64,000 nt of DNA from Macrostomum hystrix (GCA_950097015.1 CATNEN010000008.1:3534001-3598000); one strand, 5' to 3'. Shown: positions 1 through 13,561, counted from the first letter of the stretch. Notes: generated by a model from the letters alone, not told the origin. Made by a program: numbers and translations.

Positions 1-2545
1 ACTGCTCAAATAATATATGTACATTTATGCCAATGTGCAGATAAAATAATGTATATATATGTGACCCACACCATATACAAGTGCAATCGTGTACCTTTCT
101 GACAATTCAACTACTGAGAGACTCACTCAATTCTTCACAAAATGCTGTATGTCTAATTTCCAGCTCAATAAATTATATATCCCATTGCTAAGCCTAGGCT
201 CTTCTCTGTTAAACCTCTCAAATCCAATAATTCTAATAAATCCAATGATCTGAAACATTTCTCAAATATACATTTGTGGACACTGTGGACATTTGATATT
301 TAACATGAAATATGCCCAAAACAAACAAATATAAAGGTAAATAATAATGATGGCTTTTTAAACTCAAGTTGCTCAACCTTTCCTCTCTTTTGTAAAAAAC
401 TGATTTTGTCAATTGGGAGTAGTATCAACCATAACCAAGATGAATCACATTATGTCAAGCATGCCACAGCATTGTCAATGATAGCATTTAGTCAAATAAC
501 TATTTATATACTGACATTGATATAGGATGCACGATATGATATGAAACCATACAAATAACCAAATGGTTAGCTATATAGGGGCCTAGTGACTACAAATTAC
601 AAAATGGATATACATATGGGGACTATGATAAAAAACAAAGGAATGTTGAAGTCTCAAGAATTATTATAGGAATTGGCTTGTTAAAAGTGTTTAAATTTGA
701 GCTTTGGGGCTGGGGCAGAATTAATTTTAATTATATGGCAGAAAAATACTTGTTTATTCTGCCCAAAAAATTTTATACATTAACTGAAAGCTGACTCACA
801 TTTATATTTCTGCTTGTACCTTAAGTGTTTTGCACCATCTCCCATACATTAATTTCTCTTCACTTTATACTAAATAAAAAATTCAAACTAATGAGTAACC
901 CAGAGTGTGATTTCGCATTTTGTCAACAAACTCCTTAGAAAAAATCAATTGAGTTCTGTGAATTAAATTATAGTCTAATACTTCTGTCACTAGAGAGCCA
1001 TGTCTCAGCCTAGCTGCATTTCAAATTATGCCATTTATCAAAATATCATTTTGTATACAAAATCAGGATACTAAGCTAGGCCCTACTAACTAATTCCAGT
1101 TTCTCCTAATTTGCACTTTGCAGCACTGCAAATTTAGACAAATACACAGATGCAACATGTAGGCCAACATACATATTTTGTGCAGACAATGCTTGGGCCA
1201 TGCCCATATGCCTATACCCATTTTGGCCATGTTGAAGCATTACTAGGTCTAGGTCATATGCGAGAAAATAGGTTGTCAAAAGACGTAGTTATTCTGGAAT
1301 ATAAGCCAAACTTTTTATATTGATAGCCAAAATTATTATTAATGCAATAGGCCTTTGCTAATTAGTAATAATGCATAGGGCCTAGGCCCCTACTAGCTCT
1401 ATAAAATCACTGACATAGCAGCATCCCCTAGATATGCAAGTGACACCGTCACACTCGTCTCCCTCACAAAGGTGGTTGGCAGCGCTCACGAGATATACTC
1501 ATTCCTTTAAGTGCATACCACAACACACCAATTCGAGTTGTCGTCTCCATTCGTCCGCCAGTCACAGTTACTAGAAAAATAATTAATGTCGCGACGTAAA
1601 TAATTTTCATTTTAAATAAAGATTAAGCGTGGTGCAAATCAATGCCGCTAATAAAACTAGGACAAAAATACTCCTTGGATTTTTACGCAAAAAAACATAT
1701 TTTTGTCATAAAAAGCGATTTTTTTTAGTTTTTTTGTTGTAAGTGATATACCATTTTAATTTCAATTTTATCCACACGGATCCGTGCCGATAATTTTCTG
1801 CTTATCCACACGGCAGCTTGTATGAAGAGGTGTAAAACTCTTTATATAAATATTGTTATTATTATTATTATTATTATTAATGCCGTGCCGTTAATTTCGA
1901 TTTTATCCACTCGGTTCTGTTCTCTGAAACAAGGCTCTTTCGGGTTTGAACGTTTTGTTGAACCCTCGAGCCAATAGATTGACAAAGTTGCTAGTGTGTT
2001 ACTGTTAGGACAGTGTTCTACATTTCGACCTACACATAACACATTCATTAACCAACATTAATGTCATCCTTTAAAACTGAGTTGGGATAAGTTAAATGCA
2101 TATTAATATATATATTATTTTTTGTCAATACTGACAAAACCTGAATATAGCCACTTAGCATACATATGCAACCTCCCAAATCTTAGCCGGCTGTGCAACT
2201 AGTTTTTGCTCTATTTACGACTTAGTTTGCTCTCATTTGCTCTATTTTTCTCTCCCCTTTTCCTCTTCTTCATGCCTTCCTTTTTTGTCCCTTGGTCCCC
2301 CCTATGATTTTTTTGTGCTTGGTTGATTTGATTGGTTTTTGTGACTTACCTTGCTTGGCCCTCTTTTCACCCAGCCGGTTCGGCCAGGTTGGCCAGGTGT
2401 TGCGCATGTATGCCACTTAGGCAAGGCAGATACTGTTTGTTGTTGTCTAGTTTGTAAATATTTAAAAGTTGTACCATTTTTATACTTTAACCATTTAGTT
2501 ATTAGCCCTAGCTAAGCCTTAACAACAAACAACAAATGTATTATT
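1..2545. other. AT-rich intergenic DNA, no gene seen
   Basis: No reading frame with family similarity or good splice sites is visible. The stretch is AT-rich with scattered short inverted motifs. A short TTA/TAA trinucleotide run lies at about 1851-1880. The more GC-rich patch at about 1420-1560 could be an exon or promoter of a gene leaving the window to the left, but nothing in it can be named. Confidence 0.6.
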
Positions 2546-2549
2546 ATGA

Positions 2550-3690
2550 GGGGTGTCCAAAAAGTAGTGGGAATTTTCAATGTAGCTCATAATTGGATTT
2601 AGACACATTAAATTCCTATACATTTTTTGAAAGCAGATTTATGTATCTCTGTAATACTTTTATAATTTTGCTTTTATCTTCTGGCATTCAAAAGTTATGA
2701 ACAATTTAGTGCAGTTCCCCAGGGTACAACTCACAGAAACTTTAACAAAAAGTCATTTAGTCGAAACATGACAACAAACTATCAGTCGTAATCCCATTCA
2801 AGTTCATCTTTATGTCAACTCAAATGTCCTTTTCATCAGGGATGGAGACCTTCTCCAAAGGTGTAGTCGCCTTTGCAGCTGATGCAATTCTCCCAGAAAG
2901 TATGCAACAAATCAATTGCATAAGCGCATTGCTCCTTGGAAATTGCAAAAACAAGGATGCACCAAACCTCTTCTTCAAGGCAGTGACGATTCCCGTAGAC
3001 TGCCTCAAAGCAGCTCCTTCAGTTTCGGAAAAAGACAAGTCTGGTGGCACGAAGTCAGGGAGTAGGGTAGGTGAGGCAAAAATTCAAACTTCATGCCCTG
3101 AATTGCCTCCATTGTCTTTGAAGCTGTGTGCAGTTGGGCATTGTCGTGGTGGAGAACTGAGGGCTTGATTCCACTGCGCCATTTATTGTGGATGTCAGCC
3201 TTGAGCTTCTTCAGAGACAAGATGTAGCACTCTGCATTGACAGTTGTGTTTGGCTCTAGCAAATCGATTGTCAAGGGGCCGTGACAATTGAAAAAAGCAG
3301 CAGCATCAGTGGATATCCGACATGTTTGCACAATCTTTGGATGCTTAAAATGCGCAAGTTGACAAATGTTTGGCTGAGCTGGCTTGCATCTAAAGCTTGA
3401 GATTGCCTGGCTTTGTTGATGCTTGCATGAGCATAGTTCTCATGTTGAGCCCATAGACATGCTCACACATTTCTGTAGGCATCATTGCATAAACTTAATG
3501 CAGAAAAAGTACAAAGCAAAACTTTCTTCATTGAAAGCCTTCAAAATGTCATCTTCTGTAAGTCGTACCCTGGGGAACTGTACTAAATGGCTCATAACTT
3601 TTGAATCCCAGAAGATTTTGGCAAAAAAATATTGCATATATTGATAAATCCGCTTTCAAGAAAAGTTAAAGAAATTAATGTATACTTGGC
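2550..3690 (-). mobile_element. Decayed mariner-family DNA transposon with long terminal inverted repeats
   Basis: The minus strand carries the catalytic region of a mariner transposase in pieces. It includes the motif HHDNAxxHT (about 3130-3160), then FEFLPHLPYS, then a frame change of one base after PYS, so the third catalytic region continues in another frame (about 2820-3050). The left end reads ggggtgtccaaaaagtagtg, typical of mariner termini. About 110 bp near the left (2625-2735) recur inverted near the right (3565-3690), including the complement of cagttccccagggtac, so the inverted repeats are long. The outermost right terminus is missing near 3690. Frameshifted and truncated, so not autonomous. 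The superfamily call is firm; the subfamily is not determined. Confidence 0.85.
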
Positions 3691-4717
3691 ATATAATCAT
3701 GGTGCACATGGTGGTCCTAGGCGCCACCTAGTGCACATGTGCACACAGTGGTCCTTGCACATGGCATGCACAGAATCAGTGCATAGATGGCGCACTGTTT
3801 GTTTTCTCAAAATTTGTTGTAGTGCACACTGTGCCACCTTCCTGACTCTATATTACAGGTCACTGTCTAGCTAATGTTTTATCTATATAGAACCAAAGCT
3901 GCCTCATACTGAGACTGAGACTGCAATAGCTGTAAAGAGTTTGAGGGAATGACTGATAGTCTACTATTCTATTGGATTGTTTACAGTGGTTAGATATGAT
4001 ATATAACATTGGTGGGAGTTTTAGACAAGTAGGATTTGGCACTGTAGACAAGTAATTCCATTTTAATTTTGAATAAGAAACTTAAGTTATTTTTGGGTTC
4101 TTATTATTCATAGATTTATATTCTTATATGGTGAATACATGAGTATGCATGAAAAATATCAACATTGTATGTCAAAAATAAGAAGAATATTTGTTCTCCC
4201 TACAATTGACTGCCTTAGAAAATACCTATCCAAATCATGGCTGATTTGAACAAACAAATGCAGTGACCTCTCATCCCTGAAGCCAGTCAGAGTCGTGGCT
4301 TTTCAGTGTGTTGCAACTTTGTTTAATATGTATATATATTTTTTTTCCAGACCTAATCTCAAGACTTTTTAATGCCTTAATAAACAAATATATATTTTGT
4401 CTCCAGTTTAATACTCACTTGACCCTTAAACAGTTGTAAAAAACTACGACAGCTGATTAGCTATATGCTTATGTAAGTACTGAGAAAACCTACTCTAATA
4501 AATGTTTATCTAACTGCTTTTAATCTATTTTACTAAAATTATGTCTAACTGATAATGGTAGCTTATAATTAGCTCTATAGTTATAATATATAAGTTAGTG
4601 TACATAATAGTTTATACAGATAACAGTCTAATCATCAAATAATCAAATAAAATCCACATACCTATAACTTACAATTTCTGATTTCAGTTAAAATAAAAAT
4701 AAAAACGGACAATAACG
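3691..4717. other. Intergenic DNA upstream of INTS8
   Basis: Just right of the truncated mariner lies a patch (about 3700-3830) dense in GTGCAC and CATG palindromes, with no coding content. The rest is AT-rich and probably holds the promoter and 5' UTR of INTS8. The coding start follows an A-rich leader. No clear TATA box was picked. Confidence 0.5.
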
Positions 4718-7700
4718 ATGACTCTTATACATGAGGACTGGTTTGACTTCGTCATCAATCCTAGTCAGTTGGATACATTGTTAGCCAATGGTTCTGCTTC
4801 TGACAAGCAGTTAATAAAGTACTTGCGTCATTTCTTGGATCATTCTAGGCAGTATGATGGAAAGGAGCAGGTGTGTTGCATTAAAAACATACTCGTTGGT
4901 TGGGGCAGGGTTGCAATTAAGCACCCTCATGTTCGGGATCAGCACTTTTCTAAATCCTCAGCTTGGGGATCGGTTCCTTCCCAGATCCTTAGTTTTTGGG
5001 TCAGCACTTTCTCAGATCCTCAGCTTGGGGATCTTTATGCCCACTAAAACAGAGCTTCACCCATATCCATTCCGTGGCATGCAGGGCAGCGAGTCGCAGC
5101 AGACTCAGGTCCTACTGGCCCTATCGGCCAAGATACTGGCCCAGCTGCACTATCGTCTGGGCAGAACCGCCCGAAAGCTGCCCATAGCCCTGGCGCATCG
5201 CCTATTCCTGTGGCTGTGCTCATCAGCTGGCCTGCCGGATCCCTACAATCCGCCAGCTGCTGATGCTGAATGCCTTGAAGCAAACGCCAGGTGGCTCTAC
5301 CAGCTGTATCACCGCTGGGCACTCAGGTGCCTAGTTGAGGAGAACTATGTGAAGAGGCCGCTAAGATCCATGGTTCAGGGTGTTGCCGGCATCACGGATC
5401 GATCTACCGAGTTGCACTGCGCCCAGTCCCAGGAGATTGCCGGCCATCTCATGGCTAGAGTAGATCGATCTTTGGAATGCCTCCTAAGCGAATTAAGGCT
5501 TAGTGACAGCGGCTCGGACACTGGGCACGTCTGCAGACCAAAGCCGAGCGCTTTCCGCGCGCCAACCCTGGCCGAACCGAATGTGAAGCCCGACTGGTCG
5601 GCTAGCGAACCGGTTGCCGAATCCTACTGGAGGTGATGAGGGTGCTCTGTTTTGTTGCAGCCAAAAGCCATTGTTTGTAAGGCATTGCTTTGACGACTTA
5701 ACCCCTTCTTGGTCCGCAGGTGCCTAGTGCATTTCGAATTGGGCCAGTACTACTTTATGCAGCGCCGCTACTCGCAGGCCTACGATCATTTTGCTGCCGC
5801 CGCCCCAGCCGCTGCCGACAGCAACAGCGAGGATGTTGATGATCAGGCTGAAGTGCCTCGTCAGCTGCTGGAGGCCTACCTGACGGCTATTAGGTATGAT
5901 TCAGCACTGGTTTTCTTGTGTTTTCTTCTTTTTCATCTGTCAATCATGTTTGTAATACATTTTAAGTAAATCCCGTTATTTTGTATCCCATATGCTTACT
6001 TTAATCAGTGTCATTATTTAATCAGTATTCAAATACTTCTAATCCTGATCCACTTAGTACCTACTAACAAAGACATGATCAGAAATCCAAATCATATTTG
6101 AATTCCCAATCGAATCGTAATAAAAATCCCAATCATCATTTTGAAAATCCCAAACATCATTTTGAAAAGTCCGATCATCATATTGGAAATCCCAATTATC
6201 ATGTTGGAAATCCCAATTATCATGTTGGAAATCACAATCATCATATTGGAAATCACAATCATCATATTGGAAATCACAATCATCATATTGGAAATCACAA
6301 TCAACATATTGGAAATCCCTATCATTATCCAGTTCGACCCCCTCCGCCTGCCAGGTCAGTGTCTCGCCAGCCGGATGCCCGGCCGCCGCTACTTCGCCGA
6401 CTCGACGCGTGCCGCGCCGCCTCCGGTGGTAGCTGCGACGGACTCGGCCGGCTGCTGCTTGAAGAAGAGCTGGCCGGATTTATTGGCCTCGGCCTGGACT
6501 CACCTGTGCCCGATTTCTACTGGGATCGCTTAGTAGAGGAGGTTAACGCTGGGGAAGCAGTTAGCGCGGAGACCAAATTCCAGGTGAGACCATTTGGGTT
6601 GCGAATTTTTTATTCACTCACTCAAACTGAAAGAGTCTGGATTTATGGCATTTGAGAAATTTGGCATCGATGTTGGGAGTTTGTTATCAGCGATTTATTA
6701 TATGGTTTCTAGGGATTTGGTGATTTAAATCTGAGTTTGGGGATTTTATCTGGTTTCTAGGGATTTGGTGATTTAAATCTGAGTTTCGGGATTTTATGTG
6801 GTTTCTAGGGATTGGGAGATTAAAATCTGGGTGTTTGGGGATTTCATCTGGTTTCTAGGGATTGGGAGATCCAAATCTGGGTGTTTGAGGATTTCATCTG
6901 GTTTCTAGGGATTGGGAGATCCAAATCTGGGTGTTTGGGGATTTTATCTGGTTTCTAGGGATTGGGAGATCCAAATCTGGGTGTTTGAGGATTTCATCTG
7001 GTTTCTAGGGATTGGGAGATCCAAATCTGGGTGTTTGGGGATTTCATCTGGTTTCTAGGGATTGGGAGATTCAAATCTGGTTTTGGGATTTTATCTGGTT
7101 TCTAGGGATTAGAAGATTCAAATCTGGTTTCGGGATTTTATCTGGTTTCTAGGGATGGGGATATTCAAATATGGTGTTTGGGATTTCATCTGGTTTCTAG
7201 GGATTGGAAGATTCAAATTTTTGTTTGGGGATTTCATCTGGTTTCTAGGCATTGGGAGATTTTAATGTGCTGGTGGAATAATTAGATTTAAGGATTCGTA
7301 AATTTTTTGTTGGGTTGGGGAGATTTTTATGTGGTCATCGAAATCAAGTCTACTACATGTAGCATGAGTTTTTTTCATATTTGAAACAGCGAATATAAGT
7401 TTCGTGTTTTGAGCTTCTGCTGCATGAATTAATTGACTCGTTCAATCGTTCAATCAATCAGGTTCGCACCTGCCGCTTAGTGCGCCAGGTTGCCGTCCAA
7501 TCGTTATTCGACGGCAGTTCCACTTCTGCCTCCTTCGGCTGCGCTCTGCTGGACTATCCGCGCCTGCTGGCTGCCAGCGGGGTCCCCGGCCTTCGCTTCC
7601 TGATTGCCGCTGCTGTCGCCGCCGCCGGCTCCGCTGCCTCAGCCAATCAGCAGCGGCGCAGGCAGTCTCTATGCAGGCTGCTGCGTCATTGCATTGGGCG

Positions 7701-10186
7701 GCTGCCAACGGCACCAAAGCAGGCAGATTTGGCCGCCTGGCCCTGGCAGGAAGACGGCCTTCTTGAACTGCGCGATGATGACATTGGCAACGCGGGGCCA
7801 GATGCTGAGCTAAAGGACTTCGATGACACGGACTTCGACATGACCGACGGGGACGATGATGAGGATAATTGCGATGATGATCGCCTGTTGAAGGTCACGG
7901 ACAATGACGACGACGTTGAAAGCTTTCACCGGGAGGTGGAGTCAGCTTCGGGACAGTCGGCTGACGACCTGCGCCTGCTGGTCAGCTACAGGCCGGGCGA
8001 GATTGCCGGCCTCGTTGAGCGGCTGTGCAGACAGCAGGGGGCTGGCTGGAGCCCGCAGTCAGTTGCTGGCCTCTGCCAGACTTGGCTGCTGCCGATCTCC
8101 AGGCATCACCAGCCAGTGCAGCCGCTGCTGCAGCATCAGCGGCATCAGCAGCAGCAGCACCTGGCTCCGGTTAATACGCCGACTGCCGCGGCTGCTGTTG
8201 TTCTGGCCGGCAAAGCCTCTATCCTACAGCGCATGGAAGAGTTCTCCCTAGCCAAAAGTCTTCTAGCCGCTCAGTCGCAGCAACAGCAGCAGCATCACCA
8301 GCATCAGTTGGCTGCGTTGCTATTGGATGCTAATAGTTGCTTAGCAACGGGACTGCCAAGGCCCGCAGATTTGGCGCCCGCCATCGAAGCGGCACTGCGT
8401 CAACTGCAGGATGGTGGCGGCGGCGGCGGCGGAGTCGCCTCCGAGGACCTCGCTGTGCTGGGCTCCTGTGTACTACTAGCCGCCGGTCGTCTGCCGCCGC
8501 AGTCGGCTGTGGGCTTGGCCGGTGGTGGCCAGCGGCAGCAGCAGCAACAGGCCAATGCTGCTAATTATTGCGTGGATTTTGCCAGGCTGCTAATGCTGGC
8601 AGCAGCCGATAGGGACGCAGCGACAGCCGCTGGAGCTTCGGGTACCGCGAGTTCGTCGATTCAAAAGGCACCGAGTCACACAGAACTGTGGGCTAGAGTT
8701 GGACGATTCGTTGTAACTCTGGGTGGTGGAAAGAGGTGTGTTGAGTCATTTTTTGCAATATTTTTTTGGCTGATGGATTGTGAAAATCGACACAAATAGG
8801 TCCTCTTATTAATCCACTAATTGGCCCTCTTATCTGTTAGTTAATTGGCCCTCTTATTTGTTTGTTATTAGGCCCTCTTATCTGTTAGTTAATTGGCCCT
8901 CTTATCTGTTAGTTAATTGGCCCTCTTATTCTGTTAGTTATTGGGCCCTCTTATCTGTTAGTTATTGGGCCCTCTTATCTGTTAGTTATTGGGCCCTCTT
9001 CAGTTAGTTAATTAAGCCCTATCTATCAATCCATTTTACCAGAAATGCCGCTGGTGCTCAAGTGCAAGGTGGCGGCGCCGTCGGCTCCGGTAGTCCGGCC
9101 GAGCTGGGCTTCGCTCGTCGCTGTCTTCACCGCCTGTTGCGCTGCCTCCGCTCCGAGCAGCACATCGACCTGCTGCTGTCCCTGCTAACTAAGCTCACCT
9201 GCCTAGCCAGCACTGATTTGAATTCGCCGGTTCACTCGTCCTGCCCGCAACTCTGGCCGGATCAGCTGCCGGTTCGCCTGCCCAGCGCCCTGCACCGGGC
9301 CGTTGCTCGGAGAGCTCTCGGCGACGTCCTAGACACAGCGCTTCGGCTTCAGCCGGCCAACAGCAACTGGCTGATGACCCGGGCTGATCTGGCCTACGCT
9401 GAGCACGAGCCTTCGCTGGCTCTTCGCTGCTTTCTGGAAGCGGCCATCGCCGCCACAGAACTGTTTGAAAGGCCGCTGCCAATCCAGTTGTTCAGCGACG
9501 AAGTTCTTCGACGCATGGCCCGCTGCTGTGAGCTCCTTGGCATGCGCAGCTGCGCCGGAATTCTCGCTCAGTCCGTAGCCGACCAGGTTCGTGTCTTCCC
9601 TCAATGTTACCCCTATTCATCTATCCTACTTCTTTTCTTAATTGTTTCCTGATTATCTTCCTATCTTATTATCCTCATTCTTCCCAATCATTTCCCAATC
9701 TTATCCTTAAAATCTTCTTTCCTCTTGTTCAGTTGATCTCCTAAATTCCAATATTTTTAGTCCCTAGCCTATCTTATCTCCCCGTTCTTCTCGATTATCT
9801 GTACATTTTATCCCCAACTGATACCGCAAACACACTGATGTTAAAATATTTTTCTCTGCGATTTTCGGCAGCATCTGTAATCCAATCTGACTGATCTGTT
9901 TCCTATCTCGCAGGCATCTGCAGTCCGCCTTCTCGCCGACACCACCGGCGCTTCTGATCTGTCTGATTCCATGCTGCCTTACCTGTGGGATCTCAGCCTG
10001 TTGGAGATCCTCACGGCAGCCAGTGCTCGCCGTGGCGCTCTAACTAAGCGAGAGAAATTTGTTCGCTCGGTGCGCGCCATGGAGCTTAACTCGTGCAACC
10101 GGCCCGACCTGCTGCACGAGGTCGAATCGGCTAAGAAGGCCGACTTTCTGCGCGCCTTAGCCAACATGGTGTTCGGCTGCATCTGA
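4718..10186 (+). CDS. INTS8: Integrator complex subunit 8, seven exons
   Basis: INTS8 is a helical-repeat subunit of the nuclear Integrator complex and helps dock the PP2A phosphatase that counters RNA polymerase II pause release. Exons: 4718-4870, 5085-5632, 5720-5893, 6355-6583, 7462-8735, 9043-9586, 9914-10186. All junctions are GT-AG and keep frame, giving about 1064 residues (human 995). The N-terminus HEDWFDF at residues 5-11 matches the conserved WFEF-type motif implicated in PP2A recruitment. Other matches are CLVHFELGQYYF (exon 3), SWLxxxADxxYA-like text in exon 6, and the C-terminus YLWDLSLLEIL...RALANMVF. Exon 5 contains an acidic run and Gln/His-rich runs not typical of the family. 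Introns 1, 3, 4 and 5 hold tandem repeats; intron 2 (87 bp) does not. Intron 6 has only weak repetition. Confidence 0.93.
4925..5040. repeat. Short tandem repeat in INTS8 intron 1
   Basis: About three imperfect copies of a 35-38-bp unit with core cctcagcttggggatc. The CAGATCCTCAG part resembles the large arrays at 46 and 49 kb. Confidence 0.7.
6118..6335. repeat. Minisatellite in INTS8 intron 3, about 21-bp unit
   Basis: About ten copies of a unit with core catattggaaatcacaat fill most of the intron between the donor at 5894 and the acceptor at 6354. Confidence 0.9.
6700..7265. repeat. Minisatellite in INTS8 intron 4, 50-bp unit
   Basis: About eleven copies; core ggtttctagggattgggag. Each unit contains a TTTCTAG|GG string that looks like a weak splice acceptor in the orientation of the gene. 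Confidence 0.92.
8800..9020. repeat. Minisatellite in INTS8 intron 5, about 25-bp unit
   Basis: About eight copies with core ggccctcttatctgttagtt between the donor at 8736 and the acceptor at 9042. Confidence 0.92.
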
Positions 10187-10199
10187 TTCGATTGGTTGC

Positions 10200-11210
10200 T
10201 CAGAGGTGTTGCGTGGGCGGGTGCCAAGATGAGTGCGTGGGCGGGGTGCCTAGATGAGCGCGTCGGCGGGGTGCCTAGATGAGTGCGTGGGCGGGGTGCC
10301 TAGATGAGTGCGTGGGCGGGTGCCTAGATGAGTGCGTGGGAGCGTGCCTAGATGAATGCATGGGCGGGTGCCAAGATGAATGCATGGGCGGGTGCCAAGA
10401 TGAATGCATGGGCGGGTCCCAAGATGAATGCATGGGCGGGTGCCAAGATGAATGCATGGGCGGGGTGCCAAGATGAATGCATGGGCGGGTGCCAAGTTGA
10501 ATGCATGGGCGGGTGCCAAGATAAATGCATGGGCGGGTGCCAAGATGAATGCATGGGCGGGTGCCAAGATGAATGCATGGGCGGGTGCCAAGATGAATGC
10601 ATGGGCGGGTGCCAAGATGAATGCATGGGCGGGTGCCAAGATGAATGCATGGGCGGGTGCCAAGATGAATGCATGGGCGGGTGCCAAGATGAATGCATGG
10701 GCGGGTCCCAAGATGAATGCATGGGCGGGTGCCAAGATGAATGCATGGGCGGGTGCCAAGATGAATGCATGGGCGGGTGCCAAGATAAATGCATGGGCGG
10801 GTGCCAAGATGAATGCATGGGCGGGTGCCAAGATGAATGCATGGGCGGGTGCCAAGATGAATGCATGGGCGGGTGCCAAGATGAATGCATGGGCGGGTCC
10901 CAAGATGAATGCATGGGCGGGTGCCAAGATGAATGCATGGGCGGGGTGCCAAGATGAATGCATGGGCGGGGTGCCAAGATGAATGCATGGGCGGGGTGCC
11001 AAGATGAATGCATGGGCGGGGTGCCTAGATGAATGCATGGGCGGGGTGTCTAGATGAGTGCGTGGGCGGGGTGCCTAGATGAATGCATGGGCGGGGTGCC
11101 TAGATGAGTGTGTGGCGGGGTGCCTAGATGAGTGCGTGGGCGGGGTGCCTAGATGAGTGCGTGGGCGGGGTACCTAGATGAGTGCGTGGGCGAGTGCGTG
11201 GGCGAGTGCG
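10200..11210. repeat. Minisatellite beginning 14 bp after the INTS8 stop codon, 24-25-bp unit
   Basis: About forty copies with core gcgggtgccaagatgaatg. The two ends carry the variant gatgagtgcgtgg and the middle carries gatgaatgcatgg. Overlapping open frames on both strands come from the 24-bp period and are not genes. The array probably lies in the INTS8 3' UTR. Confidence 0.95.
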
Positions 11211-11640
11211 CGAGTTTTTAGATCTGACCGTTTGCGGGTCAGGTCACTATATAGGTGGTGTAGGCGGGTGCCCAAATTAAAAGTTATATAACTCGTTTGT
11301 ATCGCATTCACACCATGAGTCGCAGCCTTGGATTTTGGAGCAAAGCCTTGAGAATAGTTATGTAAACTTATCAAAATTCTAACTTGCCTACTTTCATATC
11401 AAAAGTAGTGAGAAATGAGCATATGTTTTTTCGTTATCTTATGCATTTTTATGTAGGCCTTGTAAAATTATATTTTTTCCATTGTTTATTCGTATGTAGA
11501 AATAAAATAAGCCTTAAAAATAAACTATTGCTTAAGTAGTGCTTGTTCGCAAATTTCTTTGGTTTTAGAAATTTTGTTTTTAATTTTTACGAAACATTTC
11601 AGACCGCATCACTTGCGGTATCCCTAGATTCAATCCCACC
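11211..11640. other. Unique DNA between two arrays; candidate INTS8 poly(A) signal
   Basis: AT-rich single-copy DNA. AATAAA at 11501-11506 is the first good poly(A) signal on the plus strand after the INTS8 stop, which would place the preceding array in its 3' UTR. That reading is inferred. Confidence 0.45.
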
Positions 11641-11659
11641 TCTAACTGAATGCACTGAT

Positions 11660-12995
11660 ATATCCGCACCTACTCAAATCTGCCAGATCCCAGACAAAAT
11701 CCCCACATCGATCAGGTCCCCAGATAAAATCCCCACATCGACCAGATCCCAGATAAAACCCCTACATCGTCGACCAGATCCCCAGATAAAATCCCTACAT
11801 CGTCGACCAGATCCCAGATAAAACCCCTACATCGTCGACCAGATCCCCAGATAAAATCCCCACATCGATCAGATCCCAGATAAAACCCCTACATCGTCGA
11901 CCAGATCCCCAGATAAAATCCCCACATCGACCAGATCCCAGATAAAACCCCTACATCGTCGACCAGATCCCCAGATAAAATCCCCACATCGATCAGATCC
12001 CCAGCGAAAATCCCCAAATGGATCAGATCCCCAGATGGATTCCCCACATCGATCAGATCCTAAGAAAAAATCCCCACATCGACCAGATTCCCAGATAAAA
12101 TCCCCAAATGGATCAGATTCCAGATAAAATCCCTACAACATCGATCAGATCCTAAGAAAAAATCCCCACATCGACCAGATCCCCAGATAAAATCCCAACA
12201 TCGATCAGATCCCAAGATAAAATCCCTACATCGTCGACCAGATCCCAATATAAAATCCTCACATCGATCAGATCCCACATCGATCAGATCTCACATCGAT
12301 CAGATCCCACATCGATCAGATCCCACATCGACCAGATCCCACATCGATCAGATCCCACATCGATCAGAACCCCACATCGATCAGATCCTAGATAAAATCC
12401 CTACATCATCGACCAGATCCCCAGATAAAATCCCAACATCGATCAGATCCTAAGATAAAATCCCCACATCGATCAGATCCCACATCGATCAGATCCCACA
12501 TCGATCAGAACCCCACATCGATCAGAACCCCACATCGATCAGAACCCCACATCGATCAGATCCCACATCGATCAGAACCCCACATCGATCAGATCCTAGA
12601 TAAAATCCCTACATCATCGACCAGATCCCCAGATAAAATCCCAACATCGATCAGATCCTAAGATAAAATCCCCACATCGATCAGATCCCACATCGATCAG
12701 ATCCCACATCGATCAGAACCCCACATCGATCAGATCCCACATCGATCAGATCCCACATCGATCAGAACCCCACATCGATCAGATCCCACATCGATCAGAT
12801 CCCACATCGATCAGAACCCCACATCGATCAGAGCCCCACATCGATCAGATCCCACATCGATCAGAACCCCACATCGATCAGATCCCACATCGATCAGATC
12901 CCACATCGATCAGAACCCCACATCGATCAGAACCCCACATCGATCAGATCCCCAGATAAAATCCCCAAATGAATCAGATCCCTAGATAAAGTGTG
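11660..12995. repeat. Compound minisatellite, 16-bp and about 30-bp units
   Basis: Alternating blocks of a short unit, cccacatcgatcagat, and longer units that add ccagataaaatcc. The block structure with recurring long-short patterns suggests duplication of multi-unit segments. No coding content. Confidence 0.93.
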
Positions 12996-13560
12996 GGATT
13001 TTTCAACTTCCAATTCGGAAGTTAAAAAAGAAACTGACTACTATTTTATTATTAACATTGTGCTGTAAGATGCAATGCGAAATCTATCTGAGCACAAACA
13101 GTTCTCTAAGGCATGGCGCTACTCGCTGAGTCGCTAGTCACTTGCCTCGAGTTCCTTCGAGAGAGCGCTCGTGCGCGTGTTTCCGCCTACCCCTTTCTAT
13201 AATAGCTTTAGTTGGCTATTATTTGAGTCACGGTGGAGTGGGTGGCGAACATTCTATTAATTAATTTATGAGTCACGCATGATCCATACCTTAAGAACCA
13301 TTCGATGCTGCTAAATATAGGCCGAGTAGTGAGGAATCTAATTATAGATGGTCTCGTATGTTTATTTTCTAAGAATTTTTTATATTATAGAAGCCAAACT
13401 GTTGATACTGAGAACCCCCACAAAATGTGACTTGCACTGCTCGTGCTGTTTGGTCTCAGCCACACAGCTGTAGCTCATATTTTTGAGCTTTTGGTTTTGA
13501 GCTCTGTGAGTGTTGACAAATGGCCATATTTGGTCAATGTGCTCAATTTGAGCAATTTTG
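12996..13560. other. Unique intergenic segment, no gene seen
   Basis: Single-copy, mixed composition. No conserved frame or RNA gene recognised. Confidence 0.5.
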
Positions 13561-13561
13561 A

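Noticed and set aside
1450-1545. Short minus-strand frame starting at an ATG near 1545
   Set aside because: Only about 29 codons, no family match, no clear donor.
10250-11038. Overlapping repetitive open frames of 200-260 codons on both strands
   Set aside because: They follow from a 24-bp unit lacking stops; there is no splice, start or family evidence.
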